A stretch of 64,000 nt of DNA from Hymenobacter glacieicola (GCF_014640315.1 NZ_BMGS01000001.1:186001-250000), one strand, 5' to 3'. Positions 1 to 8,871 are shown, numbered from the stretch's first letter. Notes: generated from the sequence alone by a model not told the origin. Numbers and translations: made by a program.

Positions 1-25
1 GGTACGGAAAGCCACGCCAAAACCC

Positions 26-1234
26 ATGCCGAAGCGAGTAGCGTCAGCTTGGGCGGAACTCCTACCTTTGCCCCTGATCCTGTTGCTTGGAAAAAGGTTG
101 CCCGTGCGTCGTTCGTTTGCCTTCAAGTGTACCGTGTTGCTGATGCTGTGGGTGCTGGTAGCTATTGCCTGCGCTCAGATTCCGGCGTACACCTTCTGGC
201 CGGCCATTTTCGGCGCCCTCACACTACCCGTTGCCCTGGCGCTCAACCTGCTGGCCGGCCTGTACTGGCTGGTGCGGCGCTGGCCGGTGGCTGCGTTGCC
301 CCTGGGGCTGGCGGTACTTACCTGGCCTCATTTTCAGCGCGGGCTGGCGGTGCATCCGTTCCGGGTGGCCCCGGCGGCGGCCGCCCAAACCGGCCAAGTG
401 GTAAAGGTGCTGTCGGCCAATGTGCGCATCTTTAACGTGTACCCGCAACTGCGCGACGCAGGTCTGCACTCCTCCCGGGAAATGGTACGCTGGGTGGCCG
501 AAAACCCGGCCGATATCCTGTGCCTGCAGGAGTTCTACAACGAGCCGGTGGGCACCCGCTCCCAGGACGGCAATGTGTTTCACACGGTGGACAAAATCGG
601 GCGACAGGCGGGGCGGCAGGCGTTTCTTTCCAAGACGGTTACCAACAGCGCCGGGGCCGAGTTTGGCATGGCCATTTTCAGCCGCTACCCCATTGTAAAC
701 AAAGGCACCATCAGCTTTGGCAAGCTGACCCAGAACCACGCCATGTGGGCCGACATCCGCTTGCCTTCTCACGACACCATCCGTGTGTACAGCTTCCATT
801 TGCAGAGCATGAGCATGGAAGAGAAGGACATTGTGGACAGCTACTCCAGCAAGGCCGGCCTGAAGCAGAAAGGGGTAGGGCTGCTGCGGCGCTTTAAGCG
901 CGGTGCCATTGCCCGGCATTGGCAGGTAGACACGCTGGTGCGCCGCTTCGAGCGATGCCGCTACCCCATGCTCCTCTGCGCCGACCTGAACGACGTGCCC
1001 TACAGCTACAGCTACGACCAGCTGGCCGACCACTTCCAGAACGCCTGGGCCAGCGTGGGCAACGGCGTAGGCAGCACCTACAACGGCCGCCTACCTTTCG
1101 TGCGCATCGACAACCAGTTTGCCAGCCCGCAGTGGACAGTGGATGATTACTGGGTGCACTACGAAATTCCGTACTCCGACCACTTTCCCAGTACTGCCAC
1201 CTATCGGTTAGCCAAGCGCCAATCAGCGCAGTAG
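26..1234 (+). CDS. Membrane-anchored endonuclease/exonuclease/phosphatase-family protein
   Basis: 402 aa. About 110 N-terminal residues are mostly hydrophobic and hold roughly three membrane segments. A soluble EEP-fold domain follows and would lie outside the cytoplasmic membrane. EEP landmarks seen: LSANVRIFN near residue 131, LQEFYNEP with the metal-binding Glu near 169, DLNDVPYSYSY near 320, and C-terminal SDHF with the catalytic His at 386. The family hydrolyses phosphodiesters or phosphoesters (nucleases, sphingomyelinases, inositol phosphatases), and the substrate cannot be told from sequence. The frame is open to the window's left edge, so the true start may lie further upstream than the ATG used here. 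It stands alone; the next gene begins 240 bp on, after a phased repeat cluster. Confidence 0.85.
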   Translation: MPKRVASAWAELLPLPLILLLGKRLPVRRSFAFKCTVLLMLWVLVAIACAQIPAYTFWPAIFGALTLPVALALNLLAGLYWLVRRWPVAALPLGLAVLTWPHFQRGLAVHPFRVAPAAAAQTGQVVKVLSANVRIFNVYPQLRDAGLHSSREMVRWVAENPADILCLQEFYNEPVGTRSQDGNVFHTVDKIGRQAGRQAFLSKTVTNSAGAEFGMAIFSRYPIVNKGTISFGKLTQNHAMWADIRLPSHDTIRVYSFHLQSMSMEEKDIVDSYSSKAGLKQKGVGLLRRFKRGAIARHWQVDTLVRRFERCRYPMLLCADLNDVPYSYSYDQLADHFQNAWASVGNGVGSTYNGRLPFVRIDNQFASPQWTVDDYWVHYEIPYSDHFPSTATYRLAKRQSAQ

Positions 1235-1326
1235 TTTTTATACCACAAACAGGTCGGTATAAACTACCCAGGGAACTTTATAAACTACCGCGCCGGCAGT
1301 TTGTACCGTTTGGGTGGTAGTTTGTA
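1230..1326. promoter_or_regulatory. Phased operator-like repeat cluster upstream of cysS
   Basis: An 11-bp unit occurs four times: TATAAACTACC at 1258-1268 and 1279-1289, then the inverted forms GGCAGTTTGTA at 1295-1305 and GGTAGTTTGTA at 1316-1326. Both same-orientation pairs have exactly 21-bp register, two helical turns. A weaker fifth copy (9 of 11) at 1230-1240 overlaps the stop codon of the preceding gene. This arrangement suggests cooperative binding of a dimeric regulator on one DNA face, or a complex hairpin in RNA. No known operator is recognised. Confidence 0.5.
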
Positions 1327-1461
1327 CTTAGTTGCGGAAATAATTAGGCTGGAAGCAGCTATTTAGGATGGTTGCTTGTTAGTATGCGCCGTAGCCAGAT
1401 ACAGCCGTAACGCACGGGTTACAAAATCCCAGCAATCCGCTTACTCTGCAGAATCTGCGGT

Positions 1462-1469
1462 TACTTTTG
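1462..1469 (+). promoter_or_regulatory. Candidate -7 box of cysS
   Basis: TACTTTTG fits the Bacteroidota TAnnTTTG box and ends only five bases before the chosen cysS ATG. Transcription would then start at or next to the start codon, so the message could be leaderless. There is no good -33 TTG; TTA occurs 18 bp upstream. Confidence 0.4.
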
Positions 1470-1474
1470 CACTT

Positions 1475-3034
1475 ATGCAGCCTACCCTCTCGCTCTACAA
1501 CACGCTTACCCGCCGCAAATCCCCGTTTCAGCCCCTGCACGCGCCTTTTGTGGGCGTGTACCTCTGCGGTCCTACCGTTTACAGCGAGGCCCACGTAGGC
1601 AATGCCCGCGGCCCGGTGGTATTTGATGTGCTGACGCGCTACTTGCGCTACCTGGGCTACACCGTGCGCTACGTGCGCAACATTACCGACGTCGGTCACC
1701 TGGAAGGCGACGCCGACGAGGGCGAGGACAAAATCAGCAAGCGCGCCCGGGCCCAGCAGCTGGAGCCCATGCAAGTGGCCGAGCAATACACCAACCTCTA
1801 CCAGGGGCACATGGAGGCCCTGGGCTGCCTGCCGCCCGACATCACGCCCCGGGCCAGCGGCCACATCATTGAGCAGATTGAGATGATTCAGCAGATCATC
1901 AACAACGGCTTCGGCTACGAGGTCAACGGCTCGGTGTACTTTGATGTGCCCGCGTACAACGCCGCCGGTCGCGGGTATGGCAAGCTCTCGAACCGGGTAG
2001 TGGAGGAACTGCTGGCTGGCTCCCGCGACAACCTCGCCGGCCAGGACGAAAAGCGCAGCCCCCTGGACTTCGCCCTCTGGAAGCGCGCCGATGAGCGCCA
2101 CCTCATGCGCTGGCCCTCGCCCTTCGGGGAAGCGCCCGGCGAAGGATTTCCGGGCTGGCACCTGGAGTGCTCGGCCATGAGCCGCAAGTACCTCGGGGCT
2201 GAGTTCGACATTCACGGCGGCGGGCTGGATTTGATGTTCCCGCACCACGAGTGCGAAATTGCCCAGAGCCAGGCCTGCAACCACCCCACCAACGAGGCCC
2301 AGGTGTGGATGCACAACAACATGATTACGGTGAACGGGGCCAAAATGAGCAAGGCGGTGGGCAACTTCATCACCATGAGTCAGCTGTTTGAAGGCACCAA
2401 CACCACGCTTAGCCAAGCGTACTCGCCCATGACGGTGCGCTTTTTCCTACTCCAGGCCCATTACCGCAGCACCGTCGATATTACCGACGAGGGGTTGCAG
2501 GCGGCGCGCAAGGGCTACCGCAAGCTCATGAACGGCCTGCGCCTGCTGGAAAAGCTGGTGCTGCCGGAAGGCGCCGAGCCCGCCGCTGATACCACGGCGG
2601 CCGACGCCGAGCTGCGCAAGCTCGCCCAGGACTGCTTTGCCGGCCTCAACGACGACCTGAACACGGCCCGTACCATTGCCAGCTTGTTTAATTTGCTGCG
2701 CAAGCTCAACGGCTACGCGGCCAACCTAGCTACCCTGGCGCAGGTAAGCAATGAAGCGCTAACCGAAGCCGTTACTACCTTCCGGACGCTGGTGCAAGAC
2801 GTGCTGGGCCTGCGGGATGAGCCCCGCGCCAACGTGGAGGACCTGCTGGGCCTGACCCTGAATTTCTACGCCAACGCCAAGCAAAGCGCCGCCAAAGCCC
2901 GTGAGGAAGGCAACCCCGACGAGGCCACCAAGCACTACGGCGAAATCGACCGGATCCGCACGGCCCTCAAAGACCAGGGCATTGTGGTGAAAGACACGAA
3001 AGCCGGCGTAGATTGGGCCTACAGCGAAGAGTAA
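1475..3034 (+). CDS. cysS: Cysteinyl-tRNA synthetase
   Basis: Class I aminoacyl-tRNA synthetase that charges tRNA-Cys in the cytoplasm. 519 aa from ATG 1475. An upstream in-frame ATG at 1376 would add 33 residues with no family counterpart, so the later start, where the conserved [14 protein letters not shown] begins, is preferred. Seen: the first zinc Cys in [15 protein letters not shown], with HVGN as the HIGH signature; LECSAMS and HHECE as the remaining zinc ligands; and the KMSKA loop ([10 protein letters not shown]). Length and domain order are normal, with an all-helical anticodon domain in the last third. Monocistronic, as an inverted-repeat element follows. Confidence 0.97.
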   Translation: MQPTLSLYNTLTRRKSPFQPLHAPFVGVYLCGPTVYSEAHVGNARGPVVFDVLTRYLRYLGYTVRYVRNITDVGHLEGDADEGEDKISKRARAQQLEPMQVAEQYTNLYQGHMEALGCLPPDITPRASGHIIEQIEMIQQIINNGFGYEVNGSVYFDVPAYNAAGRGYGKLSNRVVEELLAGSRDNLAGQDEKRSPLDFALWKRADERHLMRWPSPFGEAPGEGFPGWHLECSAMSRKYLGAEFDIHGGGLDLMFPHHECEIAQSQACNHPTNEAQVWMHNNMITVNGAKMSKAVGNFITMSQLFEGTNTTLSQAYSPMTVRFFLLQAHYRSTVDITDEGLQAARKGYRKLMNGLRLLEKLVLPEGAEPAADTTAADAELRKLAQDCFAGLNDDLNTARTIASLFNLLRKLNGYAANLATLAQVSNEALTEAVTTFRTLVQDVLGLRDEPRANVEDLLGLTLNFYANAKQSAAKAREEGNPDEATKHYGEIDRIRTALKDQGIVVKDTKAGVDWAYSEE

Positions 3035-3047
3035 ACCGACCCGGTTG

Positions 3048-3202
3048 AACGTCATGCCGAGGCGCAGCCGAAGCATCTCGCTCGAATCGTTAGGTAGTAA
3101 CTCCAACGGCAGCCGAGCGAGATTCCTCGCGGGGCTCGGAAGAGCGGCTACCACCCCAGCTTCAGCACGCGAGATGCTTCGGCTGCGCCTCTGCATGACG
3201 TT
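3048..3202. repeat. Intergenic inverted-repeat element, subfamily with GAAGCATCTC arms
   Basis: Arms at 3048-3082 and 3169-3202 are near-perfect reverse complements (outer GTCATGCCGAGGCGCAGCCG, inner GAAGCATCTCGC), with a roughly 86-base loop. The inner region, GAATCGTTAGG, is shared with the element near 7.4 kb. It codes for nothing convincing. This is the first of several related elements in the window. Confidence 0.8.
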
Positions 3203-3223
3203 CTTTCTACCTTGTACTTGTAT

Positions 3224-4243
3224 ATGAATCTGTCTCTCTCTCGTCTTGCGCCGGCTTCGCTGGTGGCCCTGTTGCTGCTCACCGCCTGTCCGGCCAAAAA
3301 AGATACTGCCGAAACCGAAAACAACGCGGCCAGCCAGCCGGCCCTACCCCAGGCCCCAGCTTTCAACCCCGATTCGGCCTACGCTTACACGGCCAAGCAG
3401 GTAGCCTTCGGGCCGCGGGTGCCCAACACCAAGGCCCACGTGCAAACCGGCGACTGGATTATCGGGCAGTTTAAGGCGGCGGGCCTGACGGTAAAGGAGC
3501 AGCCCTTTGAGGCCATGGCTTTCGATGGGAAGATGCTTAAGTCGCGCAATATCATTGCCCAGTATATGCCCCAGGCCCCGCGCCGCATTGCCATTTTCAC
3601 CCACTGGGACACCCGCCCCTTCGCCGATAAAGACAAGGAGAAGAAAAACGCCCCGCTTGACGGCGCTTCCGACGGGGCCAGCGGGGTAGGCATTGCCTTG
3701 GAAATAGCCCGCGTGCTGTCCCAGCAAAAAGACGCGGCTGCGCCCGGCGTGGGCGTCGATTTCATTTTGTTTGACTCCGAAGATTACGGCTACGACGGCA
3801 GCACCCAGGGCGAGAAAAAGAATCTGCTGGGTCAGCAGGAAAGCTGGTGCCTGGGCTCCCAGCACTGGGCCAAGAACATGGTGCCGGCTAACTACAAGCC
3901 CAATTACGGCATCTTGCTAGACATGGTGGGCGCTAAAAACGGCCGCTTCAGCCGCGAAGACCTTAGCCGCCAACAGGCCCGCGACGTAGTGGATAAGGTC
4001 TGGAATACGGCCGCCCAGCTCGGCTACTCCGATTACTTCCTGTTCAGCGACAGTCCCGGCATCACCGACGACCACGTGTTCACCAACCAAGCCGGTGTGC
4101 GCACCATTGACATCATCGACTTCCTGCCCAGCGGCGAGTTTCAGCCCTACCACCATACTACCCAGGACAACATGAGCATCATCGACAAGCGGACGCTCAA
4201 GGCCGTGGGCCAAACTCTGCTAACGACCATTTACGCCGAGTAA
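3224..4243 (+). CDS. Glutaminyl-peptide cyclotransferase-like M28 family lipoprotein
   Basis: 339 aa from ATG 3224; a TTG four codons earlier is less likely. The N-terminus MNLSLSRL...LLLLTAC is a lipoprotein signal with Cys at the lipobox, so the product is exported and lipid-anchored. The M28 zinc-peptidase fold is visible: THWDTR (126-130), then likely zinc ligands D150 in DGASDGASG, E186 in DSEDYG, and H284 in DDHVFTNQ. One ligand each of Asp, Glu and His is the single-zinc arrangement of animal-type glutaminyl cyclases, which convert N-terminal Gln to pyroglutamate. Many T9SS-exported and periplasmic Bacteroidota proteins begin with Gln after signal cleavage, a plausible substrate pool. 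A true aminopeptidase role is less likely with one metal. Confidence 0.88.
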   Translation: MNLSLSRLAPASLVALLLLTACPAKKDTAETENNAASQPALPQAPAFNPDSAYAYTAKQVAFGPRVPNTKAHVQTGDWIIGQFKAAGLTVKEQPFEAMAFDGKMLKSRNIIAQYMPQAPRRIAIFTHWDTRPFADKDKEKKNAPLDGASDGASGVGIALEIARVLSQQKDAAAPGVGVDFILFDSEDYGYDGSTQGEKKNLLGQQESWCLGSQHWAKNMVPANYKPNYGILLDMVGAKNGRFSREDLSRQQARDVVDKVWNTAAQLGYSDYFLFSDSPGITDDHVFTNQAGVRTIDIIDFLPSGEFQPYHHTTQDNMSIIDKRTLKAVGQTLLTTIYAE

Positions 4244-4261
4244 GAAGTACGTGAACTCATG

Positions 4262-4299
4262 AAAAAAAGCCTGATAGCGCGAGCTGCCAGGCTTTTTTT
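4262..4299. terminator. Bidirectional terminator
   Basis: A7-GCCTG stem pairing with CAGGC-T7, between two convergent genes (M28 protein on plus, GNAT on minus). It has a U-tract on either strand. Confidence 0.85.
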
Positions 4300-4321
4300 C
4301 GTGAAGTACTGTCCTTATAGG

Positions 4322-4855
4322 CTAGGGTCGTTCCGGTAGCAACTTGTAGTATACTACCGTTGCTTCTAGGGCTCCGTTGCCTACGCGGGCGAAGGCCGGA
4401 ATAGCGCCGGCCGCTACGTAGCCTAGCCCCTGATACAGCAGTTCCGACCCCGCGCCTTGCAGCGTGTCCAGTACCAGCGTGGTGCGGTGCTGCTGGCGGG
4501 CCAGCTCTTCCACGGCGTGCATGAGCTGGCGGCCGATGCCCCGCCGTTGGGCCCAGGTAGGAACCAGCAGCTTGGCTACCTCGGCGCGGTGCGTGGCGTT
4601 GGCCTTGGTGGCCAAGTGCAGTTGCACGGTGCCTACTAGCTCGCCGTTCTCCTCCTCCGCGACCAGCAGCAACACGTGCCCAGTCGGTAGTGCCGCCTCA
4701 ATGCCGCGCCAGTATTCCCGGGCTTCGTCGGCTGCCAGGGGCGGCAGGAAGCCCACGGAAGCGCCGGAGTCAACGGCATCCTGGAGTAGCGCAACTAGGC
4801 CGTTGAGGTGTTGTGGAAACGTAGCAACTGTCAGGGGGCGGATGTTGATAGGCAT
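4322..4855 (-). CDS. GNAT-family N-acetyltransferase
   Basis: 177 aa. The acetyl-CoA binding signature is RRGIGRQLMHAVEELA (Q/RxxGxG/A type), preceded by LVGTVQLHLATK and AEVAKLLVPTWAQ beta strands typical of GNAT domains. It transfers an acetyl group to a small molecule or protein amine; the substrate is unknown. It lies 12 bp downstream of the LD-carboxypeptidase on the same strand, so the two are probably co-transcribed, and a bidirectional terminator follows. Confidence 0.85.
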   Translation of the reverse strand: MPINIRPLTVATFPQHLNGLVALLQDAVDSGASVGFLPPLAADEAREYWRGIEAALPTGHVLLLVAEEENGELVGTVQLHLATKANATHRAEVAKLLVPTWAQRRGIGRQLMHAVEELARQQHRTTLVLDTLQGAGSELLYQGLGYVAAGAIPAFARVGNGALEATVVYYKLLPERP

Positions 4856-4867
4856 GGCATGGATAGG

Positions 4868-5773
4868 TTACACGTATCCCAATCGGGCGCCGGCGGCCTC
4901 TACCGTCAGGCGGGCGGGGCGGCCGCAGATGAGGGCCATGTTCTGGGGCTCGTGACCCACCGGGAAGCCGTGCGCAATGGGGAAGCCGTACTTGCCGGCG
5001 TAGTGCTGAATGATTTCGTTGGGCGTTTGGCCGTAGGGCACGGTATTGTCCTGAGGGTTGGTGAAGTGGCCCACCAGTAAGCCGGCCAGGTGCCGAAGCT
5101 TGCCGGTGCGGTCCAGGTGCACCAGCATTCGGTCGATGGAATACAGGTACTCGTCAATGTCCTCCAGAAACAGAATTCGGCCCGCGGTGGGGCAGTCGGA
5201 GGCCGTGCCGGTGAGGGTTTGCAGCATGCTCAGGTTGCCCCCGATTAGCTCGCCGGTGGCCGTGCCCAGCTGGTTGAGCGGGTGGGCTGGAATGCTGTAG
5301 CGGATTTCCTCCCCGAACAGCGCCCGGCGCAGACTATCCAACGATTCTTCCCCGCCTTCCAGGTGAAACATCAGCGGCATCACGCCGTGAATGCTCTGGT
5401 GGCCCAGCTTCAACAGGTGGCAATTCAAAGTGGTAATATCCGAGAAGCCGGCTACCCATTTCGGGTCCTGGGCAAAGCGGGAAAAGTCGAGGCCATCAAT
5501 GATGCGCGGGGTGCCGTAGCCGCCCCGGGCGCACAGAATGGCCCGGATGCTGGGGTCGTCGAGCTGCTGCTGGAAGTCCTGGCGGCGCACCTCATCCTCA
5601 CCCCCGAACTGGTGGTGGGCCACGTTGGTGCTAGCGCCCAGCACGACCCGCAGCCCCCAGCTTTCCAGGGTAGCAATAGCCGCCGCCAGCTCCTGGTGGG
5701 ACACTTTGCGAGCGGGGCAAACAATGGCAACCTGGTCGCCGGGACGAAGCGGAGCGGGGGCAGTAGTGGGCAT
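4868..5773 (-). CDS. S66-family LD-carboxypeptidase (murein tetrapeptide carboxypeptidase-like)
   Basis: 301 aa, the usual family length. LD-carboxypeptidases remove the terminal D-Ala from peptidoglycan tetrapeptides during wall recycling. The Ser-Glu-His triad can be placed: S111 in AGFSDITTL, E204 in FLEDIDEY, H274 in PVGHEPQNM. GGYGTPR at 84-90 is the conserved loop before the nucleophile. No signal peptide, which fits cytoplasmic recycling. Some S66 members act instead on microcin or peptide antibiotics, but nothing nearby supports that. It leads a two-gene unit with the GNAT gene. Confidence 0.92.
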   Translation of the reverse strand: MPTTAPAPLRPGDQVAIVCPARKVSHQELAAAIATLESWGLRVVLGASTNVAHHQFGGEDEVRRQDFQQQLDDPSIRAILCARGGYGTPRIIDGLDFSRFAQDPKWVAGFSDITTLNCHLLKLGHQSIHGVMPLMFHLEGGEESLDSLRRALFGEEIRYSIPAHPLNQLGTATGELIGGNLSMLQTLTGTASDCPTAGRILFLEDIDEYLYSIDRMLVHLDRTGKLRHLAGLLVGHFTNPQDNTVPYGQTPNEIIQHYAGKYGFPIAHGFPVGHEPQNMALICGRPARLTVEAAGARLGYV

Positions 5774-5795
5774 ACAACAAGTAAGGCAGAAGCCG

Positions 5796-5803
5796 CAAAC
5801 CTA
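5796..5803 (-). promoter_or_regulatory. Candidate -7 box for the LD-carboxypeptidase/GNAT unit
   Basis: On the minus strand this reads TAGGTTTG, matching TAnnTTTG, 23 bases upstream of the start codon. No clear -33 TTG was found. Confidence 0.4.
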
Positions 5804-5948
5804 AGCAAACGGGCCGTAGCGCGAAACGGGAGCCGGGCCCCGCCGCGCGGCTCATGCCACCTACAGCGGTTATCAGGCCGATGCGTGAGTCGTGCCCAAA
5901 CGGCTATAAAAACGCAACCTCAACGCGCGGCGCCCGTGGTCAGGGCGG

Positions 5949-5956
5949 TATCTTTG
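5949..5956 (+). promoter_or_regulatory. Candidate -7 box for the exported esterase gene
   Basis: TATCTTTG matches TAnnTTTG. The ATG of the exported alpha/beta hydrolase lies 31 bases downstream. Confidence 0.45.
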
Positions 5957-5987
5957 TGGTGGCTTGCGCCGAACGCGGCCCCAGCGT

Positions 5988-7199
5988 ATGCGATTCTGCT
6001 TTCTTCTGATTTTTCTGCTCCTAACCGCGGTATCCGCTACTCTGCGCGCCCAGACAGCCCCCGATACTACCCACGGCCGCTACCACCGGCCGGTGTTTCG
6101 GCAGGTGCAGGTGCGCCGCAACGTGGAGTTTGCCCAAGCCACTACCCTCCTGGGCATGTCGCAAACCTTATACATGGACGTGTATGAGCCCGCCGGCGAC
6201 ACCGTGCGCCGCCGGCCCCTGGTGGTGCTGGCCCACGAGGGCGGCTTTCTGACCGGCACCCGCGACGATGCCGTGATGACCGCCCTCTGCAACCGGCTGG
6301 CGCGACTGGGCTACGTGGCTGCTACCATCGACTACCGTCTGTACTTCTTCCCGTTTGACACCGTGGGCATTGGGCGGGCTGCCATTCGAGCTACCCAGGA
6401 TATGCGCGCGGCCGTGCGGTTTTTTCGGCACGATGCGGCTACCGCGAAGAAGTTTCGGGTGCATCCGGGCTACGTGTTTGTGGGTGGTTCCTCGGCCGGC
6501 GGCTTCATGGCCTTGCAAGCGGGCTACCTCAATAAAGCCGCCGAAGTACCCGCTTACCTCGATTTGAAAGCCTTGGGCGGCCTGGAAGGCAACGGCGGCC
6601 ACGCTGGCTACAGCAGCCGGCCCCGCGGGGTAGTCAATTTGTGCGGAGCCCTGGCCCGCGCCACGTGGCTGGAAGCCGGCGACGTGCCCCTGTGCAGCGT
6701 GCACGGTACTCGCGACGGGCTCGTGCCGTACGGGCGCGGCACGGTCGGCTCGGCCCTGCCGCCCCAGCTGGTGTACGGCAGCGGGGCCCTGCGCCTGCGG
6801 GCCAACGCGGTAGGCGTACCAAATGTGCTGCGTCGGTTGCGCGGGGCGGGCCACGTGCCGTACTCGTTCGAGCCGACCTATATCGACTCGGCCTTCTTTG
6901 CCATGCGCGACTTCCTGCGGCCCTTGTTGGGGGTAGGAGCGCCCGGGCCGTTGCTGGCAGCAGCCCTGAGTCCGCGCCGGGTGGCCCAGGTTACGGCCCT
7001 GCTGCTGCCGCGGCGCATCGGACTACAGGGCTTGCCCACCCCCGCTGAAATAACCTGGCGACCCGACTTGCTGAAATCCACGCCCGACTCAACCCAACGC
7101 CCCGCCGAGCCAGCCCTGCCGCTGCCCGCCGCTGAAGCCGTCCCAACCCCCACACCTCCCGCGCCACCGCAGGGTAGCACTCCAAAGTCAGAGCGGTAA
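5988..7199 (+). CDS. Exported alpha/beta hydrolase (carboxylesterase-like)
   Basis: 403 aa from ATG 5988, chosen because MRFCFLLIFLLLTAVSA...RAQ is then a clean signal peptide; a TTG eight codons earlier would spoil it. The core shows VVLAHEGGF (oxyanion-hole region), the nucleophile elbow GGSSAGGF with Ser near 175, and CSVHGTRDGLVPYG carrying the likely acid. The probable catalytic His is in AGHVPYSF. The last 80 residues are rich in Pro and Ala and form a low-complexity tail. Related families hydrolyse esters of sugars, polymers or xenobiotics; no substrate can be assigned. Single gene, followed by repeat elements. Confidence 0.85.
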   Translation: MRFCFLLIFLLLTAVSATLRAQTAPDTTHGRYHRPVFRQVQVRRNVEFAQATTLLGMSQTLYMDVYEPAGDTVRRRPLVVLAHEGGFLTGTRDDAVMTALCNRLARLGYVAATIDYRLYFFPFDTVGIGRAAIRATQDMRAAVRFFRHDAATAKKFRVHPGYVFVGGSSAGGFMALQAGYLNKAAEVPAYLDLKALGGLEGNGGHAGYSSRPRGVVNLCGALARATWLEAGDVPLCSVHGTRDGLVPYGRGTVGSALPPQLVYGSGALRLRANAVGVPNVLRRLRGAGHVPYSFEPTYIDSAFFAMRDFLRPLLGVGAPGPLLAAALSPRRVAQVTALLLPRRIGLQGLPTPAEITWRPDLLKSTPDSTQRPAEPALPLPAAEAVPTPTPPAPPQGSTPKSER

Positions 7200-7237
7200 A
7201 CAGTAGGAAAACCAAACCCCGGCCAAAGCTCAACACC

Positions 7238-7450
7238 GCCTGTCATTCCGAGCAGCGCGAGGAATCTGGGGTTAACATCCAAACGACGGGACGCTAAGTG
7301 TCGCGTCTCTACACTGGGCTGTAGTGAACAGTCGGGCGCATAAATTGCATCAGCTCGTCACGTAGAGCGCAGCGAAGCATCTCGCTTGAATCGTTGGGGT
7401 AGCATAGCAATGTCAGCACGCAAGATGCTTCGCCTCCGGCTCGGCATGAC
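7238..7450. repeat. Intergenic stretch with one lone repeat arm and one inverted-repeat element
   Basis: A single outer arm (GTCATTCCGAGCAGCGCGAGG) lies at about 7242-7262. A paired element follows with arms at 7357-7385 and 7420-7450, around GAAGCATCTCGC and its complement. Its interior (GAATCGTTGGGG) matches the interior of the element at 3.05 kb, so the two share ancestry. No gene was found in the rest of 7200-7596. Confidence 0.7.
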
Positions 7451-7596
7451 GGCCTCCGCGCCAACTGGTAACAGCTCCTGAACGATGGGCGATGAACGTC
7501 TCCGCACAACCTCAGCAACGGCGAGACGCCAACCAAAGGTCAGCGTAGCTACGGGTCGCGTTTCTTCACCACGCAACGTCAGCACGAGGCTGTGGC

Positions 7597-8871
7597 TTAG
7601 GCTGAAACTTCCTCGGCCAGTTCTGTGCCGACGCTGATGGGGCGGAGGCGGCCGGTGCGGACGATGAAGGCGCCGTACTTGCGCAGAGTGTCGCGGTGGC
7701 GAATAAGGTTTTCCAGGGCCACATAGCCGACTACGTATTCGTCTTCGTCGGCTTCCTCGGAAATCTCGCTGAAATCGAGCAGGTCGATGATGCGGTCCTC
7801 GTCGGTGCGCAGGTAGATTTCCACTTCCAGGTCGGAGGCGTAGGTAGGAGCCGCAGCGGCTTTGGCGTACTGGTAGGCAAAGCCCTGGCGCAGAGCCGCC
7901 AAGTCGGCGAGGACGGCCGAGCCGGTGGGGTGGCCGCCGGCGCCGCGCCCGCGCAGGAACTGCTCGCCGGCGAAATCGGCCTCAATGACTACGCCGTTAA
8001 ATTCCTGATCCACGGTGTAGAGCGGCGACTCCGGGCCGATAAGCTGGGGCGTCACGAGCACCGTCACGCGGCCGTCGGGTAGGCGCTGGAGGCCGGCCAC
8101 TACCTTTATTTTCTGGCCCTGGCTGGCGGCAAACGCAATATCTACGGCGCCGATTCCTTCAATGCCCAGATTGAGCACCTGCTCCGGTTGCAGAAACGCC
8201 CCGTAAGCGTGGGCGGCCAGCAGCACGGCCTTGGAACGCGGATCAAACGCGCCCATGTCGAGGGTAGGGTCGGTTTCCGCGAAGCCCAAGGTCTGCGCCT
8301 CGGCCAGGGCCGGGGAATAGTCGGAGCCGTCCTCGCCCATGCGCGTGAGCACGTAGTTGGAGGAGCCGTTGAGAATGCCCGTGAGGCGGCGCAGCGGCTC
8401 GGTGCTAAAGTACGCGTCCAGGGTGCGGATAACTGGGATGCTGCCGCACACGGCGGCCTCGTATAATAAGGTGCCTCGGCCTTCGCGCTGCAACCGGATA
8501 AGCTCGGGCAGGTGACGGGCCAGCATGGCTTTGTTGGCCGTTACCACCCGGCGGCCCCGGCGCAGGGCCTCGGCTACCAGCTGAAAAGCCACCTCGGCAT
8601 CGTCAATTACTTCCACCAGCACATCCAGGGTGTCATCCTCCAGCACGGCTTGCGGGTCGTACTCAAACCGCTCGGCGGGCAGGGGCCGGGCCTTACCGGG
8701 CGTTTTGACCACAATGCGCGCTATGCTGAAACCGGCCGCCGGCTGCTGGCTCAGAATATCGAACAGGCCCTGGCCCACGCATCCGAACCCAATCAGGCCA
8801 ATTCGCCAGGGCTGGGCGGTAGAAGCAGACAAAGAAGCCGCAGGAGCGGAAAAGGCAGCGTTAGTGGACAT
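7597..8871 (-). CDS. hom: Homoserine dehydrogenase
   Basis: NAD(P)-dependent reduction of aspartate semialdehyde to homoserine, the branch point to threonine and methionine. 424 aa from ATG 8871, the best start because an earlier TTG lies deep inside metX. Seen: Rossmann motif GLIGFGCVGQG near residue 24, VVTANKAMLARH, and the catalytic-domain stretch GILNGSSNYVLTRM. Monofunctional: there is no aspartokinase part, and the C-terminal 70 residues form a small extra region that may be regulatory. Its start overlaps the metX stop by 11 bp, so translational coupling to metX is likely. Its substrate comes from Asd, encoded at 25 kb. Confidence 0.96.
   Translation of the reverse strand: MSTNAAFSAPAASLSASTAQPWRIGLIGFGCVGQGLFDILSQQPAAGFSIARIVVKTPGKARPLPAERFEYDPQAVLEDDTLDVLVEVIDDAEVAFQLVAEALRRGRRVVTANKAMLARHLPELIRLQREGRGTLLYEAAVCGSIPVIRTLDAYFSTEPLRRLTGILNGSSNYVLTRMGEDGSDYSPALAEAQTLGFAETDPTLDMGAFDPRSKAVLLAAHAYGAFLQPEQVLNLGIEGIGAVDIAFAASQGQKIKVVAGLQRLPDGRVTVLVTPQLIGPESPLYTVDQEFNGVVIEADFAGEQFLRGRGAGGHPTGSAVLADLAALRQGFAYQYAKAAAAPTYASDLEVEIYLRTDEDRIIDLLDFSEISEEADEDEYVVGYVALENLIRHRDTLRKYGAFIVRTGRLRPISVGTELAEEVSA

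Noticed and set aside
1230..1326. CRISPR array
   Set aside because: Repeat units are 11 bp, partly inverted and only 21 bp apart, with no spacers of CRISPR length and no cas genes.
1379..2416. 345-codon open frame antisense to cysS
   Set aside because: Mirror frame of a high-GC gene with strong third-position bias; the protein is rich in Val, Ala, Gly and His and has no domain. Similar long antisense frames at 41086-42567 (inside the S9 peptidase) and 55089-56537 (inside the TPR gene) were rejected for the same reason.
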